Origin: Deltaproteobacteria bacterium | Lineage (GTDB): Bacteria; Desulfobacterota; DSM-4660; Desulfatiglandales; HGW-15 | NCBI GenBank assembly: GCA_016931115.1 | Contig: JAFGFM010000061.1 | Coordinates: 1-45,822, forward strand | Length of the DNA: 45,822 nt | Reading direction: 5' to 3' | Part shown: positions 42,537 to 45,822 of the stretch, in pieces | Layout: each line of letters starts with the position of its first letter | How positions within the stretch are numbered: position 1 is the first letter of the stretch | The notes under the pieces: model-generated | What the model saw: the letters and a program-made list of their open reading frames with translations, nothing else | The model's database searches: none | What the model was told of the DNA's origin: nothing | Program-made: the position numbers and the translations under genes

Positions 42537-43199
42537 ATGGATATCTTTAATAGCGAGAAAATAACCAGAAGAGGGTTTGTTAAAGGGGTAACAGGCGTGG
42601 CTCTATGCTGTTCATGTTTTCCACTGGATCGTCTTACAGCCGCAGAGGTGAAAAAAGAGATAAAAATCAATGACAGCAATGCTAAAATTCATCTTGCTGC
42701 CGCATGCGGGACATTCTGCGGGGCCTGCCCCGCTTACCTTGCCAAACATGGCGAGGATGAGCAGATGAAAATCAAACGTCAAAAGATATCGTCATCCGTG
42801 CCTGCAAAATCTGTAAAGGGTATTCCACCTTCCAACTGGATGAATGGCCTTCTTTGCGACGGTTGCCTTAGCGGAGGCAAGCTTGCGGGCCATTGCCAGA
42901 TGTGCAATATCAGGCTGCACGCATTGGAAACACAGGAAAATTCACGCTGTTCCCACTGTAAAGATTTACCCTGCCATCGTATAAATGGTTTAATCAATAT
43001 GGGTAACTATCTGCACCGTAACGAATACGTGCCAAACCTTAATAAAATTCGTGAGATGGGTCTTGAGGAGTGGGTTAAATACGAAGAAGAGCGGTGGCGT
43101 TGCCCAAAATGCAGCCTACCCATGAGCTGGTACGATGCTGAATGCATACGATGCGGGGAATCAAGGTCAGGGCGTGTGTTTGCCTTGACTGAAGAGTAG
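42537..43199 (+). CDS. Tat-exported DUF3795 Cys-rich protein
   Basis: A 220-residue protein with a twin-arginine signal (KITRRGFVKGVTG, RR at 11-12) and a Cys-pair hydrophobic stretch, ALCCSCFPL. It is followed by DUF3795 cysteine clusters (CGTFCGACPAY, CDGCLSGG, CQMCNIRLHALE, CSHCKDLPCHRI) and a zinc-ribbon-like pair (CPKC, CIRC). It is probably folded with metal or cluster in the cytoplasm before export. ATG 42537 is preferred because AGGGGG lies just before it and it starts the Tat signal; the longer frame overlaps the SDR gene. Confidence 0.8.
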   Translation: MDIFNSEKITRRGFVKGVTGVALCCSCFPLDRLTAAEVKKEIKINDSNAKIHLAAACGTFCGACPAYLAKHGEDEQMKIKRQKISSSVPAKSVKGIPPSNWMNGLLCDGCLSGGKLAGHCQMCNIRLHALETQENSRCSHCKDLPCHRINGLINMGNYLHRNEYVPNLNKIREMGLEEWVKYEEERWRCPKCSLPMSWYDAECIRCGESRSGRVFALTEE

Positions 43200-43253
43200 C
43201 AAAATTCACAAATAAAAAAGGGGCAGCTTTTTACAGGGTAATATCCCTCTGTT

Positions 43254-45822
43254 TTACTCCTGTGACAGTAACCCTTTTATGGCTGTTAATAATATTTCTG
43301 ATTGCTCATCAAGCTGTGTGATGAGTGTGTCTATGCCTGTGATATCCCCTGATTTTGCCCAGTTTTCTATCTGCCTTGCAATTTTCTGCAGGGCAATTGC
43401 CCCGATATTTCCCGAAGAGCCTTTCAGGGCATGTGCCTCGTGTTTCACAAGATGCGAATCATTTTTTGCACAGGCATCCTTTAATGCGGATAATTTATCA
43501 GGAAGATATTCGCAGAAGTCATTCAAAATATTGTTGATAAGAGACTTCTCTTCAGAGAAGTTGCTCATGAGCACAGAGAGGTCAAATACATCATCCTCTG
43601 TATCCATATTAACAGCGGTCACCTCTTTATCCTGGACTGGCTCCTGTTTTGACAGCCACTTATCTATCATATCAGCCAGTTCCTGGGGCTTTACAGGCTT
43701 AGACAGATAGTCATCAAGACCAGCCTTAATGAACTTTTCCATGTCACCATCCAGTGCATGACCTGTGAGCGCAATTACAGGCACATCGTGATCTTTAACC
43801 TTTGAATCCATGCTGCGTATTATAGCGGTCGCCTCATAACCATCCATTACAGGCATCTGGCAATCCATAAGAACCAGGTCATATGATTCCTGCTCAAGCG
43901 CCCTGATCGCCTCATGCCCGTTTATGACAACCTTTGCCATGTAACCGATCTTTGCCATGATGCTTATTATAATCTTTTGATTGATGGTATCATCTTCTGC
44001 CACGAGTATGCGCAGCCTGCGTTTTTTATCCTCGGAAATGGAATGTCTGGTAATTATCTCAACAGGAGATTCCCTTTTCATCTCTCTTTTCCTGTCTGTA
44101 ATGATTGAAAGACATTCATAGAGCTGGGCCTCATCAACAGGTTTTGTAAGGTAGGCTGAAAAACCGCTATTCTTCACCCTTGCGGCATCCCCCCTGCAAC
44201 CGTGGGAGGCGAGCATAATAAGGTTGATATTTTTCAGGTCAGGGTCTTTCTTTATATTTGCCCCGAGCGCCTCTCCATCCATGTCAGATAACTGTAGATC
44301 AATAATCGCTATTTCATAGGGGGATTTACAGTCATGGGCAAACCTCAACTCCTCAAGCGCGCCCGGTGCGTCTGAAGCTGCTCCATATGCGCATCCCCAT
44401 TTATTCATATAATCCATCAGGCAATTTCTGCCTGTCTCTGTGTCTGAAACAATCAAAACGCGTTTCTCTTTGAGGCTCGCTGATATGCTAACTGCAGATT
44501 TGTCTTTTTCTCTCTGCCTTTCAAGGGTCAAGATAACACGGAATCTGGAGCCTTTGCCTTCATCGCTCTCTAACCCTATCTCTCCCCCCATCATCTCTGT
44601 GATCTGTTTTGATATGGCAAGCCCAAGGCCCGTGCCCCCGTATCTCCTTGTGTTAGAGCCGTCTACCTGCACAAAGGAGTCAAAGATCATTGCCTGTTTA
44701 TCGTGAGGGATGCCTATACCGGTATCCATCACACTGAACTGGATCACCGCATTGGATTTTGACTCGCTTATGAGGGAGACCTCAAATTGAATTTTTCCCT
44801 GTTTGGTAAATTTAATGGCATTACTGATAAGATTGATTATAACCTGCCTTATTCTGCCCGGATCACCGCGAAGAAGAGACGGGACATCCGGAGAGATGTT
44901 AGAGATATACTCAAGCCCCTTTTCCTTTGCCTTTTCGGACAGGAGGTCATTGACTTCTTCCATTGCGGATCTCAGGTCAAAATCGATATTTTCAAGGGTA
45001 AACCTGCCTGCCTCGAACTTTGAATAATCCAGTATGTCATTAACTATTGTAAGCAGGGCATTACCGCTGCTCCTGATTATCTCCAGCAGCTCTCTCTGTT
45101 CATTAGTAAGCCCGGTACCGGAGAGTATCTCTGTAATGCCTATCATACCATTCATCGGGGTCCTGATCTCATGGCTCATATTTGAAAGGAATTGGCTTTT
45201 TGCCGAGCTTGCGGCCTCAGCCTTTGTTTTGAGTGCCTCAGCTGTTATGATGGCCTGTTCCAGCTCACTGTTGAGCCTTTTCATATCAATTTCCATCTGC
45301 TTACGCTCACTGATATCATTAAAACTTACCAGGATGTAAGGATAGTTTTCTATTGATATGGGGGTTACTGTCTGGATTATATATGCCCTTTTGCCGTTTC
45401 CCCTTATGACCTCCACTTCGGTATTATAAACAGCCTTTTCCTTTTTTTCAGCCTGGCAGTTTTCATTATCAAATATGCCGATAGAGCTATCGCATCTCTT
45501 TCCTGTAACAGCCTCTTTTTCTACCCCGAGAATGGCGCATGCTGCGGGGTTGGCGTCAAGAATGGTGTGTGATTCTGCATCTATCAGGAGCACACCGCTC
45601 TGTATGGAATCAAGAATTGCCTCCATGCGGATGTTACTCTTGAGTATCCTCTCTTCATGTTTTTTTGTTCGTTTTTTACAGTAGACAATCCCTGCCAGCC
45701 CCGCTATCCATATGCCAATATGAAGCGCGGCTAAGGGTATAAAGTTTTTCTCAAGGTTTAATGATGCTGCCCCATTAACCATCTGCACTGCCGCCTCATG
45801 ACGCTGGTATAAGCTCCACGTA
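43254..45822 (-). CDS. Hybrid sensor histidine kinase with two receivers and HPt (5' end outside window)
   Basis: The frame is open to the right edge, so the N-terminus is missing; the first candidate start inside is GTG 45788. Numbering from it: a transmembrane helix (residues 16-37), PAS (about 52-165), HisKA with His206 (NMSHEIRTP), HATPase (about 310-420), receiver 1 with Asp497, receiver 2 with Asp642 ([12 protein letters not shown]) and HPt with His786 ([10 protein letters not shown]). This is a full phosphorelay in one chain. The upstream residues suggest a further periplasmic or membrane sensor part. The gene converges on the DUF3795 gene. Confidence 0.93.
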   Translation of the reverse strand, partial: TWSLYQRHEAAVQMVNGAASLNLEKNFIPLAALHIGIWIAGLAGIVYCKKRTKKHEERILKSNIRMEAILDSIQSGVLLIDAESHTILDANPAACAILGVEKEAVTGKRCDSSIGIFDNENCQAEKKEKAVYNTEVEVIRGNGKRAYIIQTVTPISIENYPYILVSFNDISERKQMEIDMKRLNSELEQAIITAEALKTKAEAASSAKSQFLSNMSHEIRTPMNGMIGITEILSGTGLTNEQRELLEIIRSSGNALLTIVNDILDYSKFEAGRFTLENIDFDLRSAMEEVNDLLSEKAKEKGLEYISNISPDVPSLLRGDPGRIRQVIINLISNAIKFTKQGKIQFEVSLISESKSNAVIQFSVMDTGIGIPHDKQAMIFDSFVQVDGSNTRRYGGTGLGLAISKQITEMMGGEIGLESDEGKGSRFRVILTLERQREKDKSAVSISASLKEKRVLIVSDTETGRNCLMDYMNKWGCAYGAASDAPGALEELRFAHDCKSPYEIAIIDLQLSDMDGEALGANIKKDPDLKNINLIMLASHGCRGDAARVKNSGFSAYLTKPVDEAQLYECLSIITDRKREMKRESPVEIITRHSISEDKKRRLRILVAEDDTINQKIIISIMAKIGYMAKVVINGHEAIRALEQESYDLVLMDCQMPVMDGYEATAIIRSMDSKVKDHDVPVIALTGHALDGDMEKFIKAGLDDYLSKPVKPQELADMIDKWLSKQEPVQDKEVTAVNMDTEDDVFDLSVLMSNFSEEKSLINNILNDFCEYLPDKLSALKDACAKNDSHLVKHEAHALKGSSGNIGAIALQKIARQIENWAKSGDITGIDTLITQLDEQSEILLTAIKGLLSQE

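Overview
The window looks like chromosomal DNA of an anaerobic, AT-leaning member of the Desulfobacterota (Deltaproteobacteria). The reasons are an orange-protein (ORP)-type Mrp/MinD/NifX locus with its own sigma-54 activator, a selenocysteine synthase gene, an Fe-S XPD-type helicase fused to a nuclease, a C_GCAxxG_C_C protein, a UroD-family methyltransferase-like protein, and three good sigma-54 (-24/-12) promoters. This is inference from gene content; no 16S or other marker allows a firm placement. No phage, IS element or CRISPR array was seen.

Layout. 1-1650: the 3' part of a secreted YDG/MBG-repeat adhesin. 1864-5740: two GPH-type sugar/cation symporters and a divergent nitrilase-family amidohydrolase. 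5733-9225: a minus-strand operon of a class III adenylate cyclase and a metallo-beta-lactamase-fold protein behind a sigma-54 promoter. 9392-10130: tRNA-Pro(GGG) and an acyl-CoA thioesterase. 10377-18467: a sigma-54 activator, then a long plus-strand run of NifX-like protein, Mrp ATPase, IscU-like scaffold, two ferredoxin-containing MinD ATPases, two more NifX-like proteins, a degenerate receiver protein and two DUF364-like proteins. This resembles the anaerobe-specific ORP complex locus of Desulfovibrio, extended by probable metal-cofactor functions. 18471-24893: a minus-strand housekeeping operon transcribed selA-gmhA-fmdB-ispF-cysS-uvrB. 24982-25058: tRNA-His.

25346-27349: two paralogous exported fibronectin-III proteins. 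The first is preceded by a sigma-54 promoter, a c-di-GMP-I (GEMM) riboswitch that starts almost at the predicted transcription start, and a hairpin that buries its Shine-Dalgarno sequence. 27770-33105: adenylate kinase, a Cys-cluster protein, a UroD-family protein, YccF, a small membrane protein, TilS and an IHF/HU protein. 33287-35774: a PilZ protein (a second c-di-GMP link), hisH-hisF and a single-domain response regulator. 35799-38239: minus-strand thrC, LMW-PTPase and rlmH packed with 0-2 bp gaps. 38398-43199: a small Cys protein and nuclease-helicase, a C_GCAxxG_C_C protein, an SDR dehydrogenase and a Tat-exported DUF3795 protein. 43254-45822: a hybrid sensor kinase that runs off the right edge.

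The most notable structures are the sigma-54/c-di-GMP riboswitch/SD-sequestering leader, the extended ORP-like locus with its enhancer-like inverted repeat and a DUF5320-like relic, the sigma-54-driven cyclase operon, and five intergenic arrays with a 7-bp period (one of mixed 7/8 bp), each next to a stop codon and mostly with different unit sequences.
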